From contig NZ_OCVX01000003.1 of assembly GCF_900232995.1 (NCBI RefSeq), positions 2,925,991 through 2,989,990 on the forward strand: a stretch of DNA of 64,000 nt, read 5' to 3'. Below, one piece after another: positions 1 through 8,290 of the stretch (its first letter is position 1; each line of letters opens with the position of its first letter). A program made the translations under genes and the position numbers. The DNA is from Mycobacterium simulans (GTDB taxonomy: Bacteria; Actinomycetota; Actinomycetes; Mycobacteriales; Mycobacteriaceae). A model generated the notes under the pieces. That model had not been told where the DNA came from and did not search any database. It worked only from the letters and a program-made list of their open reading frames with translations.

Positions 1-241
1 CCCACAATGATCGGCGGTGGCGGTGGCGGTGGCGGTGCCGGCGGCACGGGGGGTAACGCCGGCATTGGTGCCGGCCCCGCCGGCACCCGCGGCCAAGGCG
101 GCCGCGGTGGTACTGGCGGCCACGGGGGCGGCGCCGACATCGAAGGGGACCCCCCCCTCCTCCGCCGGACCGGCGGCCGGGGTGGCGGCGGCGGGGCCGG
201 CTGCCGGCGCGCCGGGGGCACCCGCGGGCGCGGCCGCCCCC
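1..241. other. GC-rich low-complexity stretch, no assignable gene
   Basis: This stretch is almost pure GC with short GGC/GGT-type repeats. On the plus strand it reads as a Gly-rich peptide reminiscent of PGRS sequence, and on the minus strand as Ala/Pro-rich. It continues, in an open minus-strand frame, from the C-terminal end of the frameshifted TrkA-type gene. No start, conserved motif or clean boundary is visible. It could be a degenerate protein tail, the end of a PE_PGRS gene lying outside the window, or poor sequence. Confidence 0.3.
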
Positions 242-757
242 GCCGATCTCGTCCGGGACATGCCACCAACTCGCCGGGGGAGGACGAGTTCTTACCGTGG
301 ATCACCGCAACCGGTGCCAGGTCGCCGTAGAGCTCGCGCAGGGTCGCATCATGCGGTGCCTCGGTGCCGGCGACCACGAACTTGATGCCGGCCAGCTCGA
401 GGGGATGCGCGGTGCGCGCCAGACATGCTTCCACGACCGAGGGCGCCGCTAGGTCGGCGATGTCGAGGATTGCGCCGGGACCGTTGCCGGCGGCCATCGC
501 TTCGCGCAACACATCGTTGGCCAGTCGGGCAACCACACGGACGTCCGAGTTGGCTTTCCTTGCCAGCAGCGCGATTTCGAGGTTTGGTCGTCGTCATCGC
601 CGGCGCAGATGATGGCGACCGCGTGACCGAGGTCGACGTCGGCGAGGTCGTCGCCGGAGAGCTTGACGATGTTGGCGCCCGCGGTCTTCAGTTCCTCGAC
701 GATCGTTGTCGCCAACGCGTCGTCACCGCTGACGACGATGTGGTCGCGCATGGTCAC
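242..757 (-). pseudogene. TrkA-N type NAD-binding protein, frameshifted
   Basis: Two minus-strand frames together read as one potassium-channel/TrkA-like nucleotide-binding protein. The first frame, from the ATG at 757, gives an N-terminal beta-alpha-beta segment (MRDHIVVSGDDALATTIVEE) ending in ICAGDDDD. The sequence then continues in a different frame with NLEIALLARKA, RVVARLANDVLREA, GPGAILDIADLAAPSVVEA and LRELYGDLAPVAVIHGKN. The switch lies near 582-592 and needs a net shift of one base. Recognisable homology fades at about position 242, where the low-complexity stretch begins. The gene is either a true pseudogene or carries a base-call error. Related actinobacterial proteins are regulatory subunits of K+ channels, but the membrane part is not in the window. 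Confidence 0.6.
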
Positions 758-810
758 GCGTCTCGCTTGTCCGGCATAACCAGGAATTGTGCCAATGGAA
801 TACTTGGGCC

Positions 811-1278
811 ATGCCCACAGCCCGGCGCGGCCAGAGCAGTGTCGACATCGCTGCGCCCCCGGAACTCGTGTACGACCTCATCGCCGACGTGACCCGGATG
901 GGCGAATGGAGTCCGGAGTGTTACCGATGCGAGTGGCTGGACGGCGCAACCGCGGCGGTCCCGGGCGCGCGGTTTCGCGGGTACAACCGGCTTGGCCGGC
1001 TCCGCTGGGAAAGAACTGCGGTGGTCGATACCGCCGACCGGGGACGCGAGTTCGGCTTCACCACAGTCAACGACGGGGCCGGTCGTCAAGAAACACGTTG
1101 GCGCTACACGTTGGAGCCGTCCTCGACGGGAACATTGCTCACCGAGTCCTTCGAGTTCCTGTGGTGCTCAATACCCAACAGACTGGCCGAAGCGGTTATC
1201 CCGCGCGGACGCCAGGTAAACCGAGGCATCGAGGAGACGCTGCGGCGCGTGAAAAGGGCCGCGGAAACGCCGGCGTAG
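811..1278 (+). CDS. SRPBCC (polyketide cyclase/dehydrase-like) family protein
   Basis: The 156-residue product has the START/Bet v1-like SRPBCC pattern: an N-terminal strand and helix (SSVDIAAPPELVYDLIADVTRMGEWSPE), a central beta-rich part with the RWERTAVVDTADRGREFGF segment, a WRYTLEP strand and a C-terminal amphipathic helix (IEETLRRVKRAAE). Members bind hydrophobic ligands, and many mycobacterial ones are of unknown function. I chose the ATG at 811; a start about 24 bases upstream is possible. The gene is divergent from the TrkA-type pseudogene, and its last 175 bases are overlapped antisense by the monooxygenase gene. Confidence 0.75.
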   Translation: MPTARRGQSSVDIAAPPELVYDLIADVTRMGEWSPECYRCEWLDGATAAVPGARFRGYNRLGRLRWERTAVVDTADRGREFGFTTVNDGAGRQETRWRYTLEPSSTGTLLTESFEFLWCSIPNRLAEAVIPRGRQVNRGIEETLRRVKRAAETPA

Positions 1279-2771
1279 TTCTGCGCGGACGCAGCGAACC
1301 GCAGGTGGGGGTCTGCCACGGAGTCGCCGCGCAGCAGCTTGACATCGCTGTAGTAGCTCGATGACATCATCCACGGTGCGACGTCGCCCTGCTTGGGCAT
1401 CAGGTGCAACGCACGCTGGACGTATCCGGCGGAGAGGTCCAGCAGCGGCCGGGTCGCCGCCATCTCCGGGTCGTCGACCTCGGGCCGCGCAATGTCGTAA
1501 CCGTTGGCGTCCATATGGCTCAGCAGCCGGCAGAAGTGTTCACACAGCAGCCCAACCTTGAGCGTCCACGACGAGTTCGTGTAGCCGACCGCGAACGCGA
1601 AGTTCGGCACACCCGAAAGCATCATGCCCTTGTACGCGAACGTCTTTGCCAAGTCGACCGGGTCGCCGTCCACGCTCAACGACACCCCGCCGAACATCTG
1701 GATGTTCAAACCCGTTGCGGTGACGATGATGTCGGCGTCTAGGTGCTTGCCCGACTCCAGCTCGATCCCGGTCTCGGTGAACGTCGCGATGCGGTCGGTC
1801 ACCACCGAGGCGCTGCCGTCGGCGATGGCCTTGAACAGGTCGCCATCGGGCACCGCGCACAGCCGTTGATCCCACGGGTTGTAGGTCGGGTTGAAGTGTT
1901 CGTCGACGGGAAAGCCGGCGGGTAACTGCTTGGCGTTGAGGTGACGGATCACCTTCCTGGCCGTGCCCGGGAAAGTCTGGCAGAACTGATATACGACGCG
2001 CTGCCTGAAGATGTTCTTGCGCCGTGAGAGGGCGTAACCGCGCTTATCACCGAGTATCTTCTTGGCGGTGTTGGCGAAGACGTCTTGCGACGGCACCGTC
2101 AGGATGTACGTCGGCGAGCGCTGCAGCATCGTCACGTGCGCGGCCGTGCCGGCCATTGCGGGCACCAGGGTTACCGCGGTCGCGCCGCTTCCGATGATGA
2201 CGATTTTCTTGCCCGTGTAGTCGAGGTCCTCGGGCCAGTGCTGCGGGTGCACGATCTGGCCTTCGAATCGGTGACGGCCTTTGAACTCGGGGGTGAAGCC
2301 CCGGTCGTAGCGGTAGTACCCGCCTGCCATAAAGATCCAGTTGGCGCTGAATTGCACCAACTGCCCGGCCTGGACGTTCTCCACGTCTACCGTCCAGCGT
2401 GCTTCGGTGCTGGACCACCTTGCGCCGAGCACCTTGTGGTGGAAGCGGATCTTCTCCTCGATGCCGTTCTCGGCGGCGGTCCGGCGCAGGTAGCTCAGGA
2501 TCTTGTCGGCAGTGGCGATCGCGTGATCGTCGCGCCACGGCTTGAACTCGTAGCCGAAGGTGTGCAGGTCGGAGTCCGACCGGATGCCGGGGTAGCGAAA
2601 CAGGTCCCACGTGCCGCCGGTGGCGCCGCGTGCCTCGAGGATCGCGTAGGTCCGGCCGGGGTGGTGTTTCTGCAGGTAATAGGCGGCACCGATGCCGGAG
2701 ATACCGGCGCCGACGATCAGAACGTCGACGTTCTCGACGTGGACGTCAGCGCTGCCTGTGGTGCGCTCCAT
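1104..2771 (-). CDS. Flavin-containing Baeyer-Villiger monooxygenase (EthA-like)
   Basis: The 555-residue product is a class B flavoprotein monooxygenase using FAD and NADPH to insert oxygen into ketones or oxidise S/N atoms. It shows the FAD fingerprint GAGISGIG at residues 21-28, then GGTWD. The Baeyer-Villiger signature FEGQIVHPQHW fits FxGxxxHxxxW, and the NADPH motif GSGATA follows. The ATG at 2771 is chosen because AAAGGAG lies just upstream. Relatives are usually near 490 residues. Here about 60 extra C-terminal residues follow the expected end (near DPHLRFAAS) and are encoded antisense to the SRPBCC gene. The extension is Arg/Ser-rich and looks like read-through after loss of the original stop. 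The divergent PucR-type gene is its likely regulator. Confidence 0.85.
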   Translation of the reverse strand: MERTTGSADVHVENVDVLIVGAGISGIGAAYYLQKHHPGRTYAILEARGATGGTWDLFRYPGIRSDSDLHTFGYEFKPWRDDHAIATADKILSYLRRTAAENGIEEKIRFHHKVLGARWSSTEARWTVDVENVQAGQLVQFSANWIFMAGGYYRYDRGFTPEFKGRHRFEGQIVHPQHWPEDLDYTGKKIVIIGSGATAVTLVPAMAGTAAHVTMLQRSPTYILTVPSQDVFANTAKKILGDKRGYALSRRKNIFRQRVVYQFCQTFPGTARKVIRHLNAKQLPAGFPVDEHFNPTYNPWDQRLCAVPDGDLFKAIADGSASVVTDRIATFTETGIELESGKHLDADIIVTATGLNIQMFGGVSLSVDGDPVDLAKTFAYKGMMLSGVPNFAFAVGYTNSSWTLKVGLLCEHFCRLLSHMDANGYDIARPEVDDPEMAATRPLLDLSAGYVQRALHLMPKQGDVAPWMMSSSYYSDVKLLRGDSVADPHLRFAASAQNYAGVSAALFTRRSVSSMPRFTWRPRGITASASLLGIEHHRNSKDSVSNVPVEDGSNV

Positions 2772-2800
2772 GACCAACTCCTTTGGTGGTGGGGCCGAAC

Positions 2801-2885
2801 TCGATGCACCAATCGTCCCGACGCACGAACCGCCGCAATAGCGCAAAATGACTCAATATCGTCAGATTGTGGTGCATTATGCACC
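2801..2885. promoter_or_regulatory. Divergent promoter region with palindromic operator candidate
   Basis: Between the monooxygenase gene and the PucR-type regulator gene lies GGTGCATTATGCACC (2871-2885), a palindrome of two 7-bp arms around one base. A matching half-site ATGCACC occurs at 2804-2810. Its position in the shared intergenic region suggests an operator used by the PucR-type protein on itself and on the monooxygenase gene. This is inferred from position and symmetry only. Confidence 0.45.
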
Positions 2886-2905
2886 ATGCAAACTAGGGTC
2901 GTTTG

Positions 2906-4129
2906 GTGACGTGGAAGCGGCCATCACCTCGGTGTCAGGAGCTGATCCGGCAATGCGCTCAGATCGTTGTCGGCGCGCGGCCCGAGTGGCTCGAGGAACT
3001 CGATCGCGCGGTTCTTGCCGCCAGTCCCGCCATCGCGGCGGATCCGGAACTGGCCGCGGCGGTGAGCCGTAGTAACCGAGCCAACCTTTACTTCTGGGCA
3101 ACCGCCAACGTGCGCGACCCGGGCGCCCCGGTAGCGGCGAACACTGGCCCCGAGCCGATAAACATCGCGCGTGAGCTGGTGCGCCGGGGACTCAACGCCT
3201 ACTCGCTGGATGCCTATCGCGTGGGCGAGGGGGTGGCCTGGCGACGCTTCATGGAAATCGCGTTCGAGTTGACCTCGGATCCATCCGAACTGCACGAACT
3301 TCTCGACGTGTGCTCCCGGTCGACGAGCGCGTTTGTCGACGCGACGCTGGCTTTCATCGCTGGCCAGATCGAAGTGGAGCATGACGAACTCACCGGTGGT
3401 ACCCACGCCGAACGACGCGAAACGGTCACGCTGATCCTGCAGGGCGCGCCCATACCAAGGAGCCGCGCCGAGGGCCGACTCGGTTACGCATTGACCGGCG
3501 CACATACCGCGGCCGTCATCTGGAGTGACGCTCCGGCGGGTGATCTGGCCCGTCTGGACAAGGTCGCCGAGGCGTTTGGTCAGGCGGCCGGTGCTCGGCC
3601 GTTGACCGTGCTGGCCAGCACGGCCACCCGGTGGGTCTGGGTGCCCGGCAGCAAGACCGGCGACCAGATAAACATCGATGCACTGCACGATGCGATCGAC
3701 TCCATGGCCGACATCCGAGTCGCTATCGGACCAACCGCCAACGGCATTGACGGGTTTCGACGCAGCCATTTCGACGCCGTCAGCACCCAACACATGATGG
3801 CGCGGTTGCACTCACCGCAACGCATTGCACTCTTCACCGATGTTGAACTGACCGCGATCATTACCGCCGACACCGATCGCGCGGCCGAGTTCGTTCACCA
3901 CACGCTCGGCGAGTTCGAACACGCCGACGCCGAATTACACGACACCGTCCGGACATTCGTCAACGAGCAGTGCAACGCCTCTCGGGCCGCGACTCGCCTC
4001 TTCACCCATCGCAACACGTTGTTCAGGCGGCTGCACCGTGCCGACCGACTGTTGCCCCGGCCATTGGAAGAATGCAGCGTCACGGTGGCTGTTGCGTTGG
4101 ACGTGCTGCGCTGGCGCGGGCAACAGTGA
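2906..4129 (+). CDS. PucR/CdaR-family transcriptional regulator
   Basis: The roughly 407-residue protein has the PucR/CdaR layout: an N-terminal helical domain, a central GGDEF-like region (about residues 150-290), and a C-terminal PucR helix-turn-helix. The last contains the family pattern VNEQCNASRAATRLFTHRNTLFRRLHRADRLL, where the HRNT and RRL residues are diagnostic. Such proteins control catabolic operons, often in response to a substrate. An in-frame stop at 2894-2896 limits the start to TTG 2903 or GTG 2906; I use GTG. It is transcribed away from the monooxygenase gene, which is therefore the most likely target. Confidence 0.8.
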   Translation: MTWKRPSPRCQELIRQCAQIVVGARPEWLEELDRAVLAASPAIAADPELAAAVSRSNRANLYFWATANVRDPGAPVAANTGPEPINIARELVRRGLNAYSLDAYRVGEGVAWRRFMEIAFELTSDPSELHELLDVCSRSTSAFVDATLAFIAGQIEVEHDELTGGTHAERRETVTLILQGAPIPRSRAEGRLGYALTGAHTAAVIWSDAPAGDLARLDKVAEAFGQAAGARPLTVLASTATRWVWVPGSKTGDQINIDALHDAIDSMADIRVAIGPTANGIDGFRRSHFDAVSTQHMMARLHSPQRIALFTDVELTAIITADTDRAAEFVHHTLGEFEHADAELHDTVRTFVNEQCNASRAATRLFTHRNTLFRRLHRADRLLPRPLEECSVTVAVALDVLRWRGQQ

Positions 4130-4148
4130 TCAACAGTGCTATGGCCGA

Positions 4149-4496
4149 CTAGTCCGCGGCGAGCACGCAGAATTCGTTGCCTTCGGGGTCGGCGAGCACG
4201 ACCCAGCTCTGCTCTCCTTGGCCGATGTCGACGTGGTGCGCGCCGAGCTTTAGCAGCCGCTCGACCTCGGCATGCTGGTCGTCCGGCCGGAAGTCGAAGT
4301 GGATGCGGTTCTTGATGATTCGCCTGTCGTCGACCCGCAGGAACAGCCAGTTCGGGCTGGTGCCGGGTGGTGGGGTCAATCGAACGTCACCGTCCTCGTC
4401 GACATCGTGCGGCCACCCCAGCACCTGCGACCACCACTTTCCCAACGTGGTCGGATTCGCTGCGTCGATACAGATCTCGTCGAACCTCAGCCCCAT
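4149..4496 (-). CDS. VOC (glyoxalase/bleomycin-resistance) family protein
   Basis: The 115-residue protein is one compact vicinal-oxygen-chelate unit. It begins MGLRFDEICIDAANP, has WWSQVLGW in the first helix, an IHFDFRP strand and ends WVVLADPEGNEFCVL. The DPEGNEFCV segment is the classic VOC C-terminal strand carrying a metal-ligand Glu position. The ATG at 4496 has a GAAGGAG ribosome-binding site. Members are dioxygenases, lyases or antibiotic-binding proteins, and the substrate is unknown here. Only 39 bases separate it from the divergent Nudix gene, so the two probably share a promoter region. Confidence 0.8.
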   Translation of the reverse strand: MGLRFDEICIDAANPTTLGKWWSQVLGWPHDVDEDGDVRLTPPPGTSPNWLFLRVDDRRIIKNRIHFDFRPDDQHAEVERLLKLGAHHVDIGQGEQSWVVLADPEGNEFCVLAAD

Positions 4497-4535
4497 GTCC
4501 TCAGCTCCTTCGTCCTACTGGCCCACACTGTTAGG

Positions 4536-5072
4536 GTGCCTTTCATCGAACGCCTTGCCTCCCGCGAGATATACCGAAACCCGTGGATGGTGGTCCGCGA
4601 GGACGACATCCGCCGCCCTGACGGCAGCCCCGGCATCTACGCCGTGGTGGACAAGCCGACGTTCGCGCTGGTGATGCCGTATGACGGGCAACGATTCCGA
4701 TTGGTGGAGCAATTTCGCTATCCCATCGGCGCACGGCGCTGGGAGTTCCCGCAGGGCACCGCACCCGGCCTGGAGGACCTCGAACCGTCCGAGCTTGCCA
4801 AGCGTGAGCTGCGTGAGGAAACCGGACTGCGCGCGACGGCATTTGAGCTACTCGGACAGCTCGACACCGCTCCTGGAATGACCAGTCAGCGTGGCTGGGT
4901 GTTCTTGGCCACCGGAATCACCGAGGGCGAATCCGATCGCGAGCACGAGGAACAGGACATGCACAGTGCATGGTTCTCGCGTGACGACGTCGAGCAGATG
5001 ATTCGCTCAGGGGTGATTGTGGACTCACAGTCGATCGCAGCCTACGGGCTGTTCCTGCTGCGCCGGCGATGA
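4536..5072 (+). CDS. Nudix hydrolase, ADP-ribose pyrophosphatase-like
   Basis: The 178-residue product contains a Nudix box (SELAKRELREETGL, core REL-x-EE-x-G) that binds Mg2+ for cleavage of nucleoside-diphosphate derivatives. The preceding VEQFRYP and WEFPQGTA segments are typical of ADP-sugar pyrophosphatases, where the Arg and Glu contact ADP-ribose. I chose GTG 4536 (VPFIERLASREIYRNPW), because related proteins begin shortly before the E-x-Y-x-N-PW segment. The gene probably houses the cytosolic clearance of ADP-ribose or a similar substrate. It precedes the PPOX gene by 30 bases on the same strand. Confidence 0.8.
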   Translation: MPFIERLASREIYRNPWMVVREDDIRRPDGSPGIYAVVDKPTFALVMPYDGQRFRLVEQFRYPIGARRWEFPQGTAPGLEDLEPSELAKRELREETGLRATAFELLGQLDTAPGMTSQRGWVFLATGITEGESDREHEEQDMHSAWFSRDDVEQMIRSGVIVDSQSIAAYGLFLLRRR

Positions 5073-5102
5073 CTTCTGGGATCGGCGTTGGTCAGTACCG
5101 GT

Positions 5103-5633
5103 ATGACGATTACGCAGCGGAACCTGGACGGATACGGTACGCCGGCAATTGAGTGGGCCCGCGTAAAAGCCGTGCTGGACAGTCAGTTGACCCAGGCGCC
5201 GGGCACCGGTGGTCCGCAACGCCACACGATGTGGCTCACGACGATCAATTCCGACGGCAGCCCGCATGTGATGCCGGTGGGGGTGATTTGGCACAGCGGC
5301 AGCTGGTACTTCACTTCCGGCCCGGCGACGCGGAAGTCTCGCAATTTAGCTCGCGACGCTCGGTGTGTGGTCAGCGTCGCGACAGATCCGTTTGACCTCG
5401 TCGTCGAAGGGGCCGCCGAACGTGTCACCGATGCTGTCGAATTGTCTTTGGTCGCTGAGGCTTTCGCCCGCGATGGGTGGCCCGCTGAGGTCGCTGGCGA
5501 CGCGCTCACGGCGGAATACAGCGCCCCGTCGGCCGGGCCAGCGCCTTGGTTCGTCTATCGCGTGAAGCCGTCGACGGTGTTCGCGCTCGGCACGTCGGAA
5601 CCGTTCGGCGCCACCAAGTTTCGGTTGAACTGA
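5103..5633 (+). CDS. PPOX-class pyridoxamine 5'-phosphate oxidase-fold protein
   Basis: The 176-residue product shows the split-barrel flavin-binding fold: MWLTTINSDGSPHVMPVGVIWHSGSWYF, then KSRNLARDARCVVSV, and C-terminal FVYRVKPSTVFAL. In mycobacteria this fold binds FMN or F420 and reduces or oxidises diverse small molecules, and I cannot assign the cofactor from sequence. The ATG at 5103 is preferred to a GTG 15 bases upstream. It lies 30 bases after the Nudix gene and is probably co-transcribed with it. The hairpin at 5670-5704 follows its stop. Confidence 0.75.
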   Translation: MTITQRNLDGYGTPAIEWARVKAVLDSQLTQAPGTGGPQRHTMWLTTINSDGSPHVMPVGVIWHSGSWYFTSGPATRKSRNLARDARCVVSVATDPFDLVVEGAAERVTDAVELSLVAEAFARDGWPAEVAGDALTAEYSAPSAGPAPWFVYRVKPSTVFALGTSEPFGATKFRLN

Positions 5634-5669
5634 GCGAAGGCGTGATCGCGACGACGTTGGCGACGCAGA

Positions 5670-5704
5670 CAGATGCGGGGACCCGTCACGAGTCCCCGCA
5701 TCTG
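5670..5704. terminator. Bidirectional terminator-like hairpin
   Basis: A perfect 13-bp inverted repeat (CAGATGCGGGGAC at 5670-5682, complement at 5692-5704) with a 9-base loop sits between the convergent PPOX and DUF732 genes. There is no T-tract, as is common for mycobacterial intrinsic terminators. Confidence 0.7.
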
Positions 5705-5716
5705 TGGATGCCGCTG

Positions 5717-6052
5717 TCAGTTCGAGCTGACGTACTGCGGGCAGTAGGCCGATGCCGCGTCGACGGCGAACGTCTTGGCGCCCTTGGCGCTCAGACCGGT
5801 CCTTTTGGACACCCCGCTGATAACCTGCGTGCTCGATTGTCCCTGGTCGAGGGCTTTGCAGACCGTGTGGGCTTCGCTTATGGCGTGCGTGGCGCTCGGC
5901 GGCGTAATCCCGTCCGCCGCGAGCTGAGCGAGGAACGCGTCATCGACCGAGCTCGCGCCAGCGGTGCCGGCGAAGCCGAGCACGGCCAGGCCGAGAGCGC
6001 CGGCGGTCAGGGTGGTGCGGGCAAAGTTGCTGGTGAATCGGCGAGTGAACAT
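5717..6052 (-). CDS. DUF732 small secreted protein
   Basis: The 111-residue protein has a Sec signal peptide: [14 protein letters not shown], hydrophobic [19 protein letters not shown], and cleavage near AGA-SS. The mature part has the DUF732 pattern with [17 protein letters not shown], two conserved cysteines (HTVCKAL and AYCPQY) likely forming a disulfide, and the closing [16 protein letters not shown]. It closely matches the Rv1291c/Rv1271c family as I recall it. In M. tuberculosis a homologue lies next to the tRNA-Arg/argS junction; here it is about 15.5 kb away. Its function is unknown. Confidence 0.85.
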   Translation of the reverse strand: MFTRRFTSNFARTTLTAGALGLAVLGFAGTAGASSVDDAFLAQLAADGITPPSATHAISEAHTVCKALDQGQSSTQVISGVSKRTGLSAKGAKTFAVDAASAYCPQYVSSN

Positions 6053-6181
6053 TGGTGTCTCCGGTGCTGCTATGAACTGGTGGTGGACGCTGGATTGCGT
6101 AGACCAATACTCAGCCGCGTGCCTTGACGGATTCTCAACAAATTCTTGGCGGATTTGAGACGAGTTGCTAGCTGGCGGCCG

Positions 6182-7621
6182 CTAGCGGGGGCCGCTGTGT
6201 TCCGGGGTCGCGACTGTCGAAACCGCCGCCTTGGCGGCGGCCACCTGGCCGAACGCGGACGGTGGCGGCGCCAACGTCCCAGGCCGCTCGACGACCTCGG
6301 TCGCCCGTGCAGCGGCGCCGACGACCATGGCCCGGTCCGATTCGTCGGTGAGTTCGCGCTGTGCCGCTCGTACCCCGAGTGCGATTTCGGTCTGTACCGC
6401 AACGCGGCGCGCCGGGTCGACGCAGTTCTGGGCAACCGCGCTTAGCAGCTGTAGCAGCGCAGCCAGCACCAGCGGTTCACGCGACCCGTAGCGGCGGATC
6501 TGTGCGCATCCGACGTGCAGGTACGTAGCGAAGCTGGGGTAGGGAAGCCAGACGAGGAGCTCGCCGGCAATGTCGCGGCGCACGTCGTCGGGCAGCGCCC
6601 GTGACGCCAGCACCGATTCCACGGCCGAAAGATGGTGGACGACTTGAATGGCCGTGTACGGGTCGTTGATGGCGGGCGATAGTGCCCGGAGCGCGATATC
6701 GACCAGCTGCCGCAATCCGAACCGAACGTCTTGCTGCAGGGTGCGTTCGAACCCGATATGGATATGTCGCAGGTGGCGTCGCGCAAAGCCGGACTCAGGT
6801 GCGGCCGGTGTGGTGCCGCTGCGCCAGCACCAACCGAGTACACACCCGGCAGTGATGTAGTCGCCGACGAAGATAGCCAGCTGCACCGTGTGCCTGCTGG
6901 CGGCCGCCACTTCGGCGATGTCGTCGACGTTGACGGTTTGCAGATAGCCCGATTGCGGTGCTAACAACGGCTTCGCTTCGACCGGCGGTGTGGGCGGCGT
7001 CTGCGGTTGTCGATCCGGCGTATCCGGTTCTGGATACAGTTCGTCGATAAGCCCCAGCGTGCGCTGACGCACCTTTTCCATGATCGCGTCGATCTGGATC
7101 GAGTGCATGAGGTGATGCAGGAAGTAGATCAGCGCGCCGATACTGACGAACGCCAGGGCGAGCGATCCGCTGACCGCGACCTTCGGAACGAACGCGCCTC
7201 CGTCGACATGCTCCCCGACGGTGTGTAGGCCGCCGGTGCTGTACGCGAAGGTGCAGGCGAAGATCGCCAACACCACCTGGTTGGGCACGTCGCGTAGGAA
7301 GGTCCGCAGCAACCGCACCGAGAATTGGGTCGAGGCGATTTGTAGGGACAGGACCGTTAGCGAGAAGACGATGCCGATGGTGGTAATCATCGTGGCCGAC
7401 ACCACGATCAGCACCCCGCGGGCGTCGCCTGCGGTGCCCTGAAACATCACCTTTTCGATCAGCGAGCCGGGCTTGACGGGGATTATCGACAGGATGGCGC
7501 CGGCCCCGAGCCCGAGCGCAACGCCGAGTGTCGGCAGCACCCAGACTGCGCCCTGCACGTAGTCCCGTATGACGCTCCGGCGCCTTAGCAGGTTGCTTGC
7601 GGTCACGGATAAAGCATGCAC
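6182..7621 (-). CDS. DUF2254 multi-pass membrane protein
   Basis: The 479-residue protein begins with four hydrophobic segments: VWVLPTLGVALGLGAGAILS, ARGVLIVVSATMITTIGIVF, NQVVLAIFACTFAYSTGGL and LALAFVSIGALIYFLHHLM. These are characteristic of DUF2254, including VLSLQIASTQFSVRLLRTFLRD between segments 2 and 3. A large cytoplasmic domain follows with the family motif QDVRFGLRQLVDIALRALSPAINDPYTA. The extreme C-terminus is Ala-rich. The biochemical role is not known. It is transcribed alone, away from the hydrolase remnant at 7694. Confidence 0.8.
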   Translation of the reverse strand: MHALSVTASNLLRRRSVIRDYVQGAVWVLPTLGVALGLGAGAILSIIPVKPGSLIEKVMFQGTAGDARGVLIVVSATMITTIGIVFSLTVLSLQIASTQFSVRLLRTFLRDVPNQVVLAIFACTFAYSTGGLHTVGEHVDGGAFVPKVAVSGSLALAFVSIGALIYFLHHLMHSIQIDAIMEKVRQRTLGLIDELYPEPDTPDRQPQTPPTPPVEAKPLLAPQSGYLQTVNVDDIAEVAAASRHTVQLAIFVGDYITAGCVLGWCWRSGTTPAAPESGFARRHLRHIHIGFERTLQQDVRFGLRQLVDIALRALSPAINDPYTAIQVVHHLSAVESVLASRALPDDVRRDIAGELLVWLPYPSFATYLHVGCAQIRRYGSREPLVLAALLQLLSAVAQNCVDPARRVAVQTEIALGVRAAQRELTDESDRAMVVGAAARATEVVERPGTLAPPPSAFGQVAAAKAAVSTVATPEHSGPR

Positions 7622-7693
7622 CGGTCGCGGGCGCTTGGCGGATATTTTGCCTCGGCAAGCTAGCCGCGCGGACCGGCCGAATTGAGTCTTTCA

Positions 7694-8068
7694 ATGCTCA
7701 CCCCTGAGAAGATGGCTCACGCCATAAGGGGCGGGTTGAAGGGACGCGCATGCTTGATCTGCGCGTCCACACCGGATAAGCACGTCAACACGTATCAGCA
7801 GCGAGTCCAAGACGAGTCCTACCGGGCCTTCCTTGACATGCTCGCCCTCGATCTGGTGAAGACCAAACACGTCAACCGTGTCCCGATGCTGGTGCTCGGA
7901 GCCGAGGACGACGTCATCGTCTCCCAGCGCCAAATTCGCCGCACCGCTGCGGTTTACGGCGCCTCGGCGCAGATCTTCCCCGACATTGGCCACGACATGA
8001 TGCTTGAGCCGGGATGGCCGGCGGTGGCCGAAAGAATGGATGGCTGGCTCGCACGCCAGGGGCTTTAG
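7694..8068 (+). pseudogene. Alpha/beta-hydrolase C-terminal remnant
   Basis: This stretch encodes only the C-terminal half of an alpha/beta-fold hydrolase. It has a lid helix region (YRAFLDMLALDL), the strand and loop carrying the catalytic Asp (VPMLVLGAEDDVIV) and the catalytic His (FPDIGHDMMLEPGW). The N-terminal half with the oxyanion hole and the nucleophile-elbow Ser is absent, and sequence upstream of 7682 does not supply it. It is therefore probably a deletion remnant. It is convergent with another hydrolase fragment only 10 bases away. Confidence 0.6.
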
Positions 8069-8077
8069 GGTGGCTTA

Positions 8078-8290
8078 TCACCGCGCCTGCAGCAGGATCC
8101 GTGCCACGTCGTTCACCAGTGTGACCGGCACGCTGACTTCGGGGTAGCGGTCTCGTGCACTTTGAAATCCCTTGAGGCTGCAATAGTTCGCTCGAGACAC
8201 CCTTGAATACCCCTTGCGGCTACCGCTTTTCCGGAGTTCGACGAGGAAGTCCTCGGTCAGTTTGCTCTTGTCGACGAAACCGCCGCGCAC
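8078..8290 (-). pseudogene. Alpha/beta-hydrolase internal fragment
   Basis: The 70 codons resemble the lid and post-lid part of a different alpha/beta hydrolase (EDFLVELRKSGSRKGYSRVSRA, then SARDRYPEVSVPVTLV). They break off just where the Asp-bearing YGDHDW segment would be expected. Neither the nucleophile Ser nor the catalytic His is present, so I read it as a gene fragment. It begins immediately after the stop codon of the MFS gene on the same strand, which suggests it was once the downstream gene of that operon. Confidence 0.5.
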
